Notes: generated from the letters alone by a model not told the origin. A stretch of 64,000 nucleotides of DNA from Aliihoeflea sp. 2WW (GCF_000497755.1 NZ_AYOD01000015.1:1-64000); one strand, 5' to 3'; counted from the stretch's first letter, positions 12,277 to 20,715 are shown. Translations and numbers: made by a program.

Positions 12277-12301
12277 CCGGCCCTCGATCGTCGAGGGCCG
12301 G
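12277..12301. repeat. Perfect 25-base hairpin between lysC and ptsP
   Basis: CCGGCCCTCGA pairs with TCGAGGGCCGG around a TCG loop. There is no T-tract, so it is not a canonical terminator. It may attenuate, pause or stabilise transcript ends between lysC and ptsP. Confidence 0.6.
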
Positions 12302-12331
12302 CAACCGACTCCGTGTCGGCCGTTCCCCTTC

Positions 12332-13585
12332 TTACTGCTTATCCAGCCCGTAGACGGAATGCAAAGTCCGCACGGCCAATTCAGTGTAGGCCGCGTCGAT
12401 CAGGATCGAAATCTTGATCTCGGAAGTGGTGATCGCGCGGATGTTGATGCCGCGGTCGGCCAGCGCCTTGAAGGCGATCGCCGCGACGCCCGCATGGCTG
12501 CGCATGCCGATGCCGATCACCGACACCTTGGCCATGCCCTCGTCATGCTGCAGCGCGTCGAAGCCGACCTGGTCCTTGTTTTTCTCCAGCACCGCGACCG
12601 CCTTGGCGACATCGGCCGAAGGCACGGTGAAGGTCATGTCGGTGCGCGATCCGTCCTCGGAGATGTTCTGGACGATCATGTCGACATTGATGTTCGCTTC
12701 GGCGAGCGGGCCAAAGATGCCGGCGGCAACGCCCGGCCGGTCGGCGACGCGGCGCAGCGAAATCTGCGCCTCGTCCTTGGCGTAGGCGATGCCTGTTACG
12801 ACTTGCTGTTCCAAGATTTCATCCTCGTCGCAAATGAGCGTGCCGGGCGGGTTTTCGAAATCGCCCATGCCGGGGGCGTCCGGGTCTTCGAAGGAGGAGC
12901 GCACGAAGGTGCGCACCTTGTGTACCATGGCAAGTTCCACCGAGCGCACCTGCAGCACCTTGGCGCCGAGCGAGGCCATCTCCAGCATCTCTTCGAAAGA
13001 GATCTTGGCAAGCCTGCGCGCCTTCGGCTCGATGCGCGGATCGGTCGTATAGACGCCGTCGACGTCAGTATAGATGTCGCAGCGATCCGCCTTGACGGCG
13101 GCGGCGATGGCGACCGCGCTCGTATCCGACCCGCCGCGCCCGAGCGTCGCGATCCGGTTGTCGGGCGCCAGCCCCTGGAAGCCGGCGATCACCGCCACCT
13201 GCCCCTCGCCGAAGCGCTTGGCGAGGAACGAGCCGTCGATCTCCTGGATGCGCGCGGCGCCATGGGCGTTGTCTGTCTTGATCGGTATCTGCCAGCCCTG
13301 CCACGAGCGCGCATGGACCCCCATGCCCTGAAGCGTGATCGCCAGAAGCCCGGCCGTCACCTGTTCGCCGGAGGCGACGACGGCGTCATATTCGCGCGCG
13401 TCGTGCATGGGCGAGGCTTCGCGGCACCAGGCGACGAGTTCGTTGGTCTTGCCCGACATCGCCGAGACGACCACGGCCACCTCATGCCCCGCATCCACCT
13501 CGCGTTTGACGTGGCGCGCGACATTGCGAATGCGGTTGATGTCGGCGACGGAGGTTCCGCCGAACTTCATCACGATACGCGCCAT
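12332..13585 (-). CDS. lysC: Aspartate kinase
   Basis: A 417-residue aspartokinase that phosphorylates aspartate in the first step towards lysine, threonine, methionine and diaminopimelate. The N-terminal kinase domain starts with VMKFGGTSV. Two C-terminal ACT domains (about 265-410) are the usual site for feedback inhibition by lysine and threonine. Length matches the monofunctional class. It stands upstream of ptsP on the same strand. With lysA at 53.4 kb it represents the diaminopimelate/lysine pathway in this window. Confidence 0.98.
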   Translation of the reverse strand: MARIVMKFGGTSVADINRIRNVARHVKREVDAGHEVAVVVSAMSGKTNELVAWCREASPMHDAREYDAVVASGEQVTAGLLAITLQGMGVHARSWQGWQIPIKTDNAHGAARIQEIDGSFLAKRFGEGQVAVIAGFQGLAPDNRIATLGRGGSDTSAVAIAAAVKADRCDIYTDVDGVYTTDPRIEPKARRLAKISFEEMLEMASLGAKVLQVRSVELAMVHKVRTFVRSSFEDPDAPGMGDFENPPGTLICDEDEILEQQVVTGIAYAKDEAQISLRRVADRPGVAAGIFGPLAEANINVDMIVQNISEDGSRTDMTFTVPSADVAKAVAVLEKNKDQVGFDALQHDEGMAKVSVIGIGMRSHAGVAAIAFKALADRGINIRAITTSEIKISILIDAAYTELAVRTLHSVYGLDKQ

Positions 13586-13700
13586 GAAAGGGAATTCCTC
13601 GGGGCAAAGATCGGTTCATGCCGCCCGTTCGCGGGGATCGGGCGGCGGCGCGGGTTGCATACTGAAATACCCTGCCAAGTGCAAGCGAACGGGCCAGCGA

Positions 13701-14462
13701 CTATTTCTTGAGCCGGTAGCCGGTGCGGAACATCCAGCTCACGATGCCAAGGCAGATGACGAGGAAGAAGAGCGTCATCGCCAGGCTGACCCAGACGCTC
13801 ACATCCGACGTGCCGATGAAGCTCCAGCGGAAGCCAGAGACGAGATAGACGACGGGATTGGCGAGCGAGATCGTCTGCCAGACCGGCGGCAGCATGTCGA
13901 GCGAGTAGAACGTGCCGCCGAGGAACGCCAACGGCATGACGATCAACAGCGGGATGATCTGCAATTTCTCGAACCCGTCCGCCCAGATGCCGATGATGAA
14001 GCCGAACAGCGAGAAGCTGACCGAGGTCAGGACGAGAAACAGCACCATCATGAACGGATGCTGGATCTGCAGGTCGACGAAGAACGCAGCCGTCGCAAGG
14101 ATCACGAGCCCGATCATCATCGATTTCGTCGCCGCCGCGCCGACATAGGCGAGCACGATCTCGAAATAGGAAATCGGCGCCGACAGCACCTCGTAGATCG
14201 TGCCTGTAAATTTCGGGAAGTAGATGCCGAACGACGCGTTGGAGATCGACAGCGTCAGGAGCGACATCATGATCAGCCCCGGCACGATGAACGCGCCATA
14301 GGACACGCCGTCGATCGTCTCGATGCGCGAGCCGATCGCCGCGCCGAAGACGACGAAATAGAGCGAGGTCGAGACGACCGGCGAGATGATGCTCTGCATG
14401 ATGGTGCGGAAGGTGCGCGCCATCTCGAACGTGTAGATGGCCTTGACGGCGTGGAAATTCAT
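13701..14462 (-). CDS. ABC-2 type exporter, permease subunit
   Basis: A 253-residue inner-membrane permease with about six transmembrane segments, of the ABC2_membrane/NodJ-like class. The start ATG at 14462 overlaps the stop codon of the ATPase gene (ATGA, 14459-14462), so translation is coupled. A longer open frame upstream is only the other-frame reading of the ATPase gene. The substrate is unknown. Family members export drugs, polysaccharides or lipo-oligosaccharides. Confidence 0.9.
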   Translation of the reverse strand: MNFHAVKAIYTFEMARTFRTIMQSIISPVVSTSLYFVVFGAAIGSRIETIDGVSYGAFIVPGLIMMSLLTLSISNASFGIYFPKFTGTIYEVLSAPISYFEIVLAYVGAAATKSMMIGLVILATAAFFVDLQIQHPFMMVLFLVLTSVSFSLFGFIIGIWADGFEKLQIIPLLIVMPLAFLGGTFYSLDMLPPVWQTISLANPVVYLVSGFRWSFIGTSDVSVWVSLAMTLFFLVICLGIVSWMFRTGYRLKK

Positions 14463-15385
14463 GCCCGTTCCCTCACCAGGTCGACGAAGATGTCCTCGAG
14501 CGAACTTTGCCGCGTCTCGAGGTCGCGAAAGCGGATGCCTGCGCTCGAAAGCTCGGCCAGAAGCGCCGTGATGCCGGTGCGCTCGCCCTGCGTGTCGTAG
14601 GAATAGACGAGCCGGCGCCCGGCATCCGTGATCTCCAGCCCCCGCGCAGCCAGCCCCGCCGGCAGTTCGGACAGCGGCTCGACGAGTTCCAGCTCCAGCT
14701 TCTTCTTGCCGAAGCGCTGCATCAGCGCCGCCTTGTCCTCGACCAGGATAATCTCGCCCTTGGAAATCACCCCGATCCGGTCGGCCATCTCCTCGGCTTC
14801 CTCGATGTAATGCGTGGTCAGAATGATCGTCACGCCGGTCGCCCGCAGCCCGCGCACCATCTCCCACATGTCGCGCCGCAGCTCCACGTCGACGCCCGCC
14901 GTCGGCTCGTCGAGGAAGAGCAGCTTCGGCTCATGCGCCAGCGCCTTGGCGATCATCACCCGCCGCTTCATGCCGCCCGACAAATTGATGACCTTCTCGT
15001 CCTTCTTGTCCCACAGCGACAGCGCCCGCAGCAGGCCCTCGACATGAGCCGGATTGCGGCCCTTTCCAAACAGGCCGCGGCTATAGGAAACCGTCGCCCA
15101 GACACTTTCGAATGCATCCAGCGATACTTCCTGCGGTACGAGACCGATGATCGAGCGCGTCTTGCGGTAGTCGACGACGATGTCGTCCCCATGCACGTGA
15201 ACGACGCCGTCGCTGGCATTGACCAGCCCGCACACGATGCCGATCAGCGTCGTCTTGCCCGCACCGTTCGGCCCCAAGAGCGCAAAAATCTCGCCCGGCT
15301 GCACGTCGAGGTCGACGCCCTTCAGCGCGGTGAAGCCGGAGGCATAGGTCTTGGTGAGATTTCGGATGGAGAGTGCGGGGGGCAT
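14459..15385 (-). CDS. ABC-2 type exporter, ATP-binding subunit
   Basis: A 308-residue ATPase. Walker A is GPNGAGKTT and the signature is NLSGGMKRR, followed by Walker B ([12 protein letters not shown]) and the H-loop His ([10 protein letters not shown]). The additional C-terminal domain of about 80 residues is usual for DrrA/NodI/CcmA-like exporters. I chose the ATG at 15385 because the protein alignment begins there ([10 protein letters not shown]); a longer upstream frame lacks conserved sequence. It forms an operon with the permease gene and is divergent from ubiG. Confidence 0.92.
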   Translation of the reverse strand: MPPALSIRNLTKTYASGFTALKGVDLDVQPGEIFALLGPNGAGKTTLIGIVCGLVNASDGVVHVHGDDIVVDYRKTRSIIGLVPQEVSLDAFESVWATVSYSRGLFGKGRNPAHVEGLLRALSLWDKKDEKVINLSGGMKRRVMIAKALAHEPKLLFLDEPTAGVDVELRRDMWEMVRGLRATGVTIILTTHYIEEAEEMADRIGVISKGEIILVEDKAALMQRFGKKKLELELVEPLSELPAGLAARGLEITDAGRRLVYSYDTQGERTGITALLAELSSAGIRFRDLETRQSSLEDIFVDLVRERA

Positions 15386-15427
15386 GGCGGACTTTCGAAA
15401 TGCAGCCAAGGGGGAAGTGGCGCAGCG

Positions 15428-15455
15428 CATATAGGTCGCAGCACCAAGGACGCAA
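15428..15455 (-). promoter_or_regulatory. Candidate sigma-70 promoter for the ABC exporter
   Basis: On the minus strand TTGCGT (15455-15450), a 16-base spacer and TATATG (15433-15428, within the rhizobial-style CTATAT) lie about 43 bases before the ATPase ATG. It sits in the intergenic region shared with ubiG. Confidence 0.45.
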
Positions 15456-15552
15456 TCGCCAGCTGCGATCCGACACCACGCTCCTGACATCGCGCGCGCT
15501 TGACTTTTCGCCGCCCTCGCCCGACTTGACCACCTCTGAAGGAGACACCCGC

Positions 15553-16299
15553 ATGTCAGACGCCCAGCGCACCACCATCGACGCCGGCGAGGTCGAACGC
15601 TTTTCGCGCCTCGCCCAGGAATGGTGGAACCCGAACGGCAAGTTCAAGCCGCTGCACAAGTTCAACCCGGTGCGCCTCGCCTATATCCGCGACCAGGTGG
15701 CGACCCATTTCGGCCGCGACCCGCGCGCCGCCAAGCCCTTCGACGGCTTGCGCCTGCTCGACATCGGCTGCGGCGGCGGCCTTTTGTGCGAGCCGATGGC
15801 CCGCCTCGGCGCGGACGTCGTCGGCGCCGACGCCTCGGCAACCAACATCGAAGTGGCGAAGATCCACGCAGCCGAGGCCCGCGTGAAGATCGACTACCGC
15901 GCCACCACCGCCGAAGCGCTGGCGGATGCCGGCGAACAGTTCGACGTCGTCCTGAACATGGAAGTCGTCGAGCACGTGGCCGACGTCGACCTCTTCCTGT
16001 CGAAATGCGCCCACATGGTGAAGCCCGGCGGCCTGATGTTCGTCGCCACGATCAACCGCACGCTGAAGGCGTGGGGCCTGGCTATCATCGGCGCGGAATA
16101 CGTCCTCGGCTGGCTGCCCAAGGGCACCCACCAATACGACAAGCTCGTGCGGCCCGAGGAACTCGACAAGGGCCTCGCCGACACCGGCATGACGATCGTC
16201 GACCGCACCGGCGTCACCTACAACCCCTTGACCGACCAGTGGACCCGCTCCCGCGACCTGGACGTCAACTACATGATCTTGGCGACGAAGCCCCAATAA
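15553..16299 (+). CDS. ubiG: Ubiquinone biosynthesis O-methyltransferase UbiG
   Basis: A 248-residue SAM-dependent enzyme that performs both O-methylations in ubiquinone synthesis. Motif I is [16 protein letters not shown]. The N-terminal [19 protein letters not shown] segment and the NRTLKAW motif are typical of UbiG. The ATG at 15553 is preceded by GGAGA 10 bases upstream; a longer upstream frame is not conserved. It is divergent from the ABC exporter and followed by a repeat-filled intergenic region. Confidence 0.97.
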   Translation: MSDAQRTTIDAGEVERFSRLAQEWWNPNGKFKPLHKFNPVRLAYIRDQVATHFGRDPRAAKPFDGLRLLDIGCGGGLLCEPMARLGADVVGADASATNIEVAKIHAAEARVKIDYRATTAEALADAGEQFDVVLNMEVVEHVADVDLFLSKCAHMVKPGGLMFVATINRTLKAWGLAIIGAEYVLGWLPKGTHQYDKLVRPEELDKGLADTGMTIVDRTGVTYNPLTDQWTRSRDLDVNYMILATKPQ

Positions 16300-16303
16300 G
16301 CAA

Positions 16304-16427
16304 CGCCCCCTCCGGCGCTTCGCGCCACCTCCCCCGCTCCGCAGGGGAGGACCTGAGGTCGCGGCCGCCCGCAACGGAAATCCTCCCCCGTTTACGGGGG
16401 AGGTGGCGCGAAGCGCCGGAGGGGGCG
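16304..16427. repeat. Palindromic repeat family A, copy 1
   Basis: Perfect 32-base terminal inverted repeats at 16304-16335 and 16396-16427 flank a core with two smaller hairpins. One of these is CCTCCCCCG-TTTA-CGGGGGAGG at 16382-16403. The whole 124-base element can fold as one long cruciform. A related copy lies at 50845-50973. It resembles the small palindromic elements common between rhizobial genes. Confidence 0.9.
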
Positions 16428-16484
16428 CACGTCACCGGCTGGCGGCGAAGCCCGCCTGACTGCCCAACGCCACGCGCGAAGACT

Positions 16485-16617
16485 CGTCGAGATTCGGCTC
16501 TGGGTGAGCCGAAAACGGTGGCGTTCGAGAACCGGAGCGGAGCGTACACCAGTACGTGAGCACCGGAAGCGCAGAACGCCGCCGTTTGCAGGCCACCCAG
16601 GGCCGAATATCGGCGGG
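16485..16617. repeat. Palindromic repeat family B, copy 1
   Basis: An imperfect palindrome. Arms containing TTCGGCTCTGGGTG (about 16493-16506) pair with CACCCAGGGCCGAA (16594-16607). Inside, AACGGTGGCGTTC faces GAACGCCGCCGTT. The 20-base core TGAGCACCGGAAGCGCAGAA (16557-16576), then 8 bases, then TTTGCAG, recurs identically in copy 2 at 20626-20715. Confidence 0.85.
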
Positions 16618-16621
16618 TCGT

Positions 16622-17047
16622 CTAGTTGTGCTCGTCGGGAAACGTGGGCAACGGCATGAAGTCGACGCCGTCCTCAGCGAGGCTCTTGACCTCCTCGACC
16701 GACGCCTCGCCATAGATGCCACGCCGCTCGACTTCGCCGAAATGGATCTTGCGCGCTTCGTCGGCGAACTTGTCGCCGACATAATCGGCGTTCTGGCGCA
16801 CCTGGTCGGCCATTTCCTTCAGCTTGGTCAGCATCTGGCGCTGTTCGGCGCCGACCGCGAGCGCGATCTTTTCCTGTTTGCGGCCCGTCGAGACCGCGGG
16901 CGCCATCAGCGCCTTGCCGACCTTGGCCGAATGACAGGTCGGGCACGAAACGAGCCCGCGCTTGTGCTGGCCTTCATAATCGTCATTCGACCGGAACCAG
17001 CCATCGAATTCATGGCCCGCATCGCAAACGAGATTGAAACGGATCAT
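16622..17047 (-). CDS. DUF1178 family protein (putative zinc-ribbon)
   Basis: A 141-residue conserved alphaproteobacterial/betaproteobacterial protein of unknown function. The N-terminus carries CDAGHEFDGWF and CPTCHSAKV, a putative zinc-binding set of Cys and His residues. A helical, charged middle and an acidic C-terminus follow. It starts at the ATG at 17047, which overlaps the stop codon of the upstream nitrilase-family gene by 4 bases, so it is the last gene of the grxC - hydrolase - DUF1178 operon. The function is not established. Confidence 0.88.
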   Translation of the reverse strand: MIRFNLVCDAGHEFDGWFRSNDDYEGQHKRGLVSCPTCHSAKVGKALMAPAVSTGRKQEKIALAVGAEQRQMLTKLKEMADQVRQNADYVGDKFADEARKIHFGEVERRGIYGEASVEEVKSLAEDGVDFMPLPTFPDEHN

Positions 17048-17898
17048 GATGCGTCGGCCAGCCCTGCGCCATCGGCGATGGTGAAATCGCGCGCGTTCTT
17101 CAAATTCGGCACCTTGCCGCGCGCAGCCGCCGAGGCGGCGAGGTCGATCTCGGCCAGAACCACGCCCGGCTCCGCGCCGTCCGCCTCGGCCAGAACCTTG
17201 CCCCACGGATCGACGATCAACGAATGGCCATAGGTTTCGCGGCCGTCTTCGTGCAGGCCGCCCTGCGCCGCGGCGATGACGAAGGCGCCATTCTCGATCG
17301 CGCGGGCGCGGATCAGGACGTGCCAATGCGCCTCGCCCGTCTGCCGGGTAAAGGCGGCCGGCACGGTCAGCACCGAGGCGCCGGCCAGTGCCTGCGCGCG
17401 GAAGAGCTGCGGGAACCGCAGATCGTAGCAAACGGCGAGCCCGACGCGCGCGAAGGGCAGGTCGACGACGGTCGAGACCCTGCCCGGCTCATAGGTCGCC
17501 GATTCACGCCAGCTCTCGCCCTTGTCGAGATCGACGTCGAACATGTGAATCTTGTCGTAAGTCGCAAGCCGCTTGCCGTCCGGCCCGAAGACGAAGGCGC
17601 GGTTGGCGACCTTGCCGTCCGGCCGCGCGATCGCGGTCGAGCCGACATGGACGACGATGCCGAGTTCGGCCGCAAGCGTCGCCGCCCGGGCGACCAGCGC
17701 ATCCTTGTCGTCGGAGGTGATCATCGCCTTCAGTGCGGCCCGGTCGCGAACCAGAGCGCCCGTCATCTCGGGCGACTGGACATAGGTCGCACCCTTGCCC
17801 GCCGCCTCGCGTACAAGCGCCTCGAAATCGGCGATGTTCCGCTCCAGCGACGTCGAGGACCGCATCTGCAGCGCGGCGACCTTGACCGTTTCGCTCAT
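17044..17898 (-). CDS. Carbon-nitrogen hydrolase (Nit1/Nit2-like, omega-amidase family)
   Basis: A 284-residue member of the nitrilase superfamily with the expected Glu-Lys-Cys triad in QSPEMTG, YDKIHMFD and VCYDLRFPQ. It is closest in style to Nit/omega-amidase proteins. These hydrolyse deaminated glutathione or alpha-ketoglutaramate (family knowledge). Its position directly after grxC, with a 4-base overlap, fits a glutathione-repair role. The substrate assignment is inference. Confidence 0.9.
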   Translation of the reverse strand: MSETVKVAALQMRSSTSLERNIADFEALVREAAGKGATYVQSPEMTGALVRDRAALKAMITSDDKDALVARAATLAAELGIVVHVGSTAIARPDGKVANRAFVFGPDGKRLATYDKIHMFDVDLDKGESWRESATYEPGRVSTVVDLPFARVGLAVCYDLRFPQLFRAQALAGASVLTVPAAFTRQTGEAHWHVLIRARAIENGAFVIAAAQGGLHEDGRETYGHSLIVDPWGKVLAEADGAEPGVVLAEIDLAASAAARGKVPNLKNARDFTIADGAGLADAS

Positions 17899-18161
17899 GC
17901 CCGGCCACCCTTCAGCATCGTGTCGAGCCGGCCTTCGTGATCGAGCGCATGCAGTTCGTCCGAACCGCCGACATGGCGGCCATGGATGAATATCTGCGGG
18001 AAGGTCGAGCGGCCATTCGCCTTGGCGATCATCTCCTGACGCAGTTCGGCAGAAAAGCTGGCATCATGCTCGACATAGGCCACGCCCTTCCTGTCGAGCA
18101 GCCGCTTGGCGGCCGCGCAATAACCGCACATCATGCGTGTGTAGATTTCGACGTCAGCCAT
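17895..18161 (-). CDS. grxC: Glutaredoxin 3
   Basis: An 88-residue dithiol glutaredoxin that reduces disulfides with glutathione. The active site is CGYC (Cys12 and Cys15) instead of the commoner CPYC, and the TFPQIFI cis-Pro loop and GG motif for glutathione binding are present. The ATG at 18161 is preferred to the adjacent TTG. Its stop codon overlaps the start of the nitrilase-family gene (ATGA). It probably leads the operon, 34 bases downstream of comF on the same strand. Confidence 0.95.
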   Translation of the reverse strand: MADVEIYTRMMCGYCAAAKRLLDRKGVAYVEHDASFSAELRQEMIAKANGRSTFPQIFIHGRHVGGSDELHALDHEGRLDTMLKGGRA

Positions 18162-18195
18162 CAATGCCCATACCCAGCGGGGTTTCCTTGCCCGT

Positions 18196-19011
18196 CTATA
18201 TAGGCTCTGGCAGCGCGCGCCGGAAGTCCCCGGAACGCCGGAAATCCGCAGGAAGCACGCGCGCGAAGGTCAGGACGGAGATTTCGGCAGCCCCCGCCCG
18301 CCGCAGGCACCGGGCAAGCGCCGAAACGGTCGCACCCGTCGTGTAGACATCGTCGACGATGCACACATGCTTCCCGGCGATCAGCGGCTTCGACCCATCG
18401 GGCACGACGAAGGCGGCGCGGACATTGTCCTGCCGTTCCTTCGCCTTCAACCCCACCTGCTGGCGGGTCTTCTTGATGCGAATGACGACCTCGGCGCCAT
18501 ACTTCTTTCCGGTTTGCCGGGCGATGGCCCGCGCCAGTTCGGCCGACTGGTTGAACCGGCGCGTGAAAAAACGCTGGCGGTGCAGCGGCACGGGAACGAG
18601 CAGGTCCGCGCGGTCGATCAAATCGCGTCCGGCCCGCACCATCCAGCCTGCGAGCCATGGCGCAAGGTCGGTGCGGTCCTGATATTTGAGGCTCTGCGCC
18701 AGTCGCCGCGCCGCTCCGTCATAGGCGACGGCCGCGCGCGAGCGGTCATAGGCTGGCGGCGTCGCCATGACGGCCGGCGAGATCGCACCCGCTCCCATGT
18801 CATGGGCGAAAGGCACGCCCGAGACGGCGCACCAGGGCTCGTCGAGAAAGTGAATGTCACCCCAGCAGGACGCGCAGAGCGTTCCGCCTTCCGCGACGAT
18901 CCTGCGGCATCCCAGGCATGTCGGCGGGAAGAGCATCCGGCCTGCGATCTGCCCGGCTGCAATGCCTGCGGACTTGATCTTTGCGAGCCGTTCCACCACG
19001 AGACTTCTCAA
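18196..19011 (-). CDS. ComF family phosphoribosyltransferase-like protein
   Basis: A protein of up to 271 residues with an N-terminal double-zinc motif (CLGCRRIV and CASCW) and a C-terminal phosphoribosyltransferase fold including the PRPP loop VCIVDDVYTTGAT. ComF proteins support DNA uptake in competent bacteria, but in non-competent species their role is unknown. No ATG fits the start. TTG at 19011 is listed, but GTG at 18999 has GAGAAG at a good distance and may be the real start (267 residues). It is divergent from the methyltransferase gene. Confidence 0.9.
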   Translation of the reverse strand: MRSLVVERLAKIKSAGIAAGQIAGRMLFPPTCLGCRRIVAEGGTLCASCWGDIHFLDEPWCAVSGVPFAHDMGAGAISPAVMATPPAYDRSRAAVAYDGAARRLAQSLKYQDRTDLAPWLAGWMVRAGRDLIDRADLLVPVPLHRQRFFTRRFNQSAELARAIARQTGKKYGAEVVIRIKKTRQQVGLKAKERQDNVRAAFVVPDGSKPLIAGKHVCIVDDVYTTGATVSALARCLRRAGAAEISVLTFARVLPADFRRSGDFRRALPEPI

Positions 19012-19063
19012 GCCCGGCTTCCCATATCCAGTCCACTGCCGGGCAATGTCGCATCGGGACCCT

Positions 19064-19921
19064 ATGGACGCAATCTTCGATCAGAACCGGGCGCTTGCGC
19101 ACAAGTTGCGCGCGCTTTCCCAGACCGGCCGCCACGGCGATTTCCTGATGCGTGCGGCATCGGTGGAGCTCGCCGAGCGTCTCGCCACCGTGAGCCGTGA
19201 TTTCGAGCGCGCGGTCGTGCTCCACGGCGTCGTCGACGAAGCCGCGCTGGCGGTGGCATCGACCGGCAAGGCCGGAACCATCGACCGCATCGAAGCCGCC
19301 CGCGGATTGCTCGACGCCAAGCCCGGCGAGGTCTTGCCCGTCGATCATCTCGCCTTGCCAGCCGAAAGCGCGGACCTGGCCGTCTCGCTCTACGCGCTCG
19401 GCGAGGTCGACGACGTGCCGGGGACGCTGGTCCAGATCCGGCGCCTGTTGCGGCCGGACGGCCTCTTTTTGGGCTGCCTTCCCGGTGCCGGCACGCTGAA
19501 GGAATTGCGCGAAGTCTTGTTGACTGCCGAAGCCGAAATTACCGGCGGCGCGGCAAGCCGCGTCCATCCCTTCGTCGACATTCGCGATGCCGGCGGCTTG
19601 TTGCAGCGTGCCGGCTTTGCGCTCCCCGTCGCCGACATCGAGGAAGTGATCGTTCGATACGACACCATGTTCGACCTCATGCGCGACCTGCGCGCCATGG
19701 GCGTCACCAGCAGCCTCGTTGGCGCACGCCCCGTGCGGCGCGCCGTTCTCGTCAAGGCGGCCGAACTCTACGCCGAGCGCTTCGCAGACCCTGATGGGCG
19801 CATTCGTGCGACGTTCGCGACGGTCTGGCTTTCGGGATGGGCGCCGCATGGCTCGCAGCAGAAGCCCGCACGGCGGGGCAGCGCGACCGTGTCGCTCGCG
19901 AAGGCGCTCAGGACGGACTGA
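19064..19921 (+). CDS. SAM-dependent methyltransferase, NDUFAF5/BioC-like
   Basis: A 285-residue protein with a class I methyltransferase fold, resembling the alphaproteobacterial family related to mitochondrial NDUFAF5. The usual glycine-rich motif I is weak (VVLHGVVDEAALAV), while the later region around LRPDGLFLGCLPGAGTL is well preserved. It may therefore bind SAM poorly or be a hydroxylase-type relative. The ATG at 19064 has GGGA upstream; an in-frame ATG at 19046 is an alternative. It is divergent from comF. Confidence 0.8.
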   Translation: MDAIFDQNRALAHKLRALSQTGRHGDFLMRAASVELAERLATVSRDFERAVVLHGVVDEAALAVASTGKAGTIDRIEAARGLLDAKPGEVLPVDHLALPAESADLAVSLYALGEVDDVPGTLVQIRRLLRPDGLFLGCLPGAGTLKELREVLLTAEAEITGGAASRVHPFVDIRDAGGLLQRAGFALPVADIEEVIVRYDTMFDLMRDLRAMGVTSSLVGARPVRRAVLVKAAELYAERFADPDGRIRATFATVWLSGWAPHGSQQKPARRGSATVSLAKALRTD

Positions 19922-19924
19922 GTA

Positions 19925-20095
19925 TCAGTTGTTCAGGACTTCGCTGATCTTGCTTTCGTTGCCGCTCCAGAGCTCGGAGATGGCCGTGCCGGTCGCCGAT
20001 GCGCCGCCGACGATCGCCACGCCGATCAGGGTTGCGATCAGGCCGTATTCGATGGCCGTCGCACCGCTTTCGTTCGCCAGGAATCGTTTCAGCAT
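19925..20095 (-). CDS. Flp family type IVb pilin
   Basis: A 56-residue prepilin. The short basic leader MLKRFLANESG precedes ATAIEYGLIATLIGVAI, the conserved Flp segment with the Glu-Tyr pair processed by a TadV/CpaA peptidase. The rest is a short C-terminal tail. Flp pilins build tight-adherence pili for surface attachment. No tad/cpa assembly genes lie in the window, so this is an isolated pilin gene. A start 5 codons upstream is possible. It converges closely (3 bases) on the methyltransferase gene. Confidence 0.93.
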   Translation of the reverse strand: MLKRFLANESGATAIEYGLIATLIGVAIVGGASATGTAISELWSGNESKISEVLNN

Positions 20096-20199
20096 CGGGC
20101 GCCTCGTCATTCAGCGTGTCCCTTTTCCTAGCACCCAGAAGTTAGGAAGCTGCCAAGAGGCGTCGTTAAGGAAGTGTGGAGCAAGGCGGCTCGATTGCC

Positions 20200-20514
20200 T
20201 CAGCAGGAGCCCGAACGCGTGCCCGACTCGCGGATGATGCAGACCGAATTCGGGTCCTGCTGCAGCACGCTGCGCCGGATCGTATAGGCTTCGCCGCCGC
20301 CGCGGGGGGTGATGCTGCCGGTCGACATCCGATCGATGCCCGGCGACTGCACCGATGCGAACATCCGGTCGCGGGCATGCTTGTCGGCGATCGGCACGAG
20401 GATCAGCGTCAGGGCGATCGCCGCCGAGCCGAACAGCAGCGTCACGCGCAGAATGCCCGCGCTCGTCTGACTGATGAAGGATCGGCCTGATTGGTCTAGC
20501 CCGCCGCGTGCCAT
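20200..20514 (-). CDS. Small membrane protein of unknown function
   Basis: A 104-residue protein with a charged N-terminus, one hydrophobic segment (about residues 23-42, ILRVTLLFGSAAIALTLILV) and a periplasmic tail containing two Cys residues near the end (SVCIIRE and a terminal SGSC). I do not recognise a domain. It is upstream of the Flp pilin on the same strand, with a 104-base gap. The single TM segment and C-terminal Cys pair suggest an envelope protein, but no function can be given. Confidence 0.65.
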   Translation of the reverse strand: MARGGLDQSGRSFISQTSAGILRVTLLFGSAAIALTLILVPIADKHARDRMFASVQSPGIDRMSTGSITPRGGGEAYTIRRSVLQQDPNSVCIIRESGTRSGSC

Positions 20515-20625
20515 GCGAAGTCCTGTTGCCCGGATGAAACTCCACAGGACTTTTGCAGGATTGGCTGAATCATCGATTAACACGAAAGCTCGAAGTCGAA
20601 ATTTCGACTGCTATTGCCTTGATCT

Positions 20626-20715
20626 AGGGTGTGTCGCGATTCTGGGGTGCATGAGCACCGGAAGCGCAGAAACCCGTCATTTGCAGACCGCTCGGGCCTG
20701 AATCTCGACACACCT
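20626..20715. repeat. Palindromic repeat family B, copy 2
   Basis: A shorter form of the family. Terminal arms GGTGTGTCGCGATTCTGG (20628-20645) and CTGAATCTCGACACACC (20698-20714) pair imperfectly. The core TGAGCACCGGAAGCGCAGAA (20652-20671) and TTTGCAG 8 bases later are identical to copy 1. The right arm reaches into the stop codon of mutT. Confidence 0.85.

Larger units (their letters stand above)
16300..16621. other. Intergenic region made almost entirely of two palindromic repeats
   Basis: This 322-base gap between the convergent ubiG and DUF1178 genes holds no credible gene. It contains repeat A1 (16304-16427) and repeat B1 (about 16485-16617), described separately. Confidence 0.8.

Noticed and set aside
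14463-14867. Extension of the ABC permease upstream of 14462
   Set aside because: It reads the ATPase gene in another frame; the ATGA overlap and homology place the start at 14462.
16304-16427. Family A palindrome as an intrinsic terminator for ubiG
   Set aside because: Arms are far longer than in terminators, there is no T-tract, and a related copy exists elsewhere.
16304-16617. CRISPR-like array
   Set aside because: The repeats are inverted, different in sequence and not regularly spaced; no cas genes are present.
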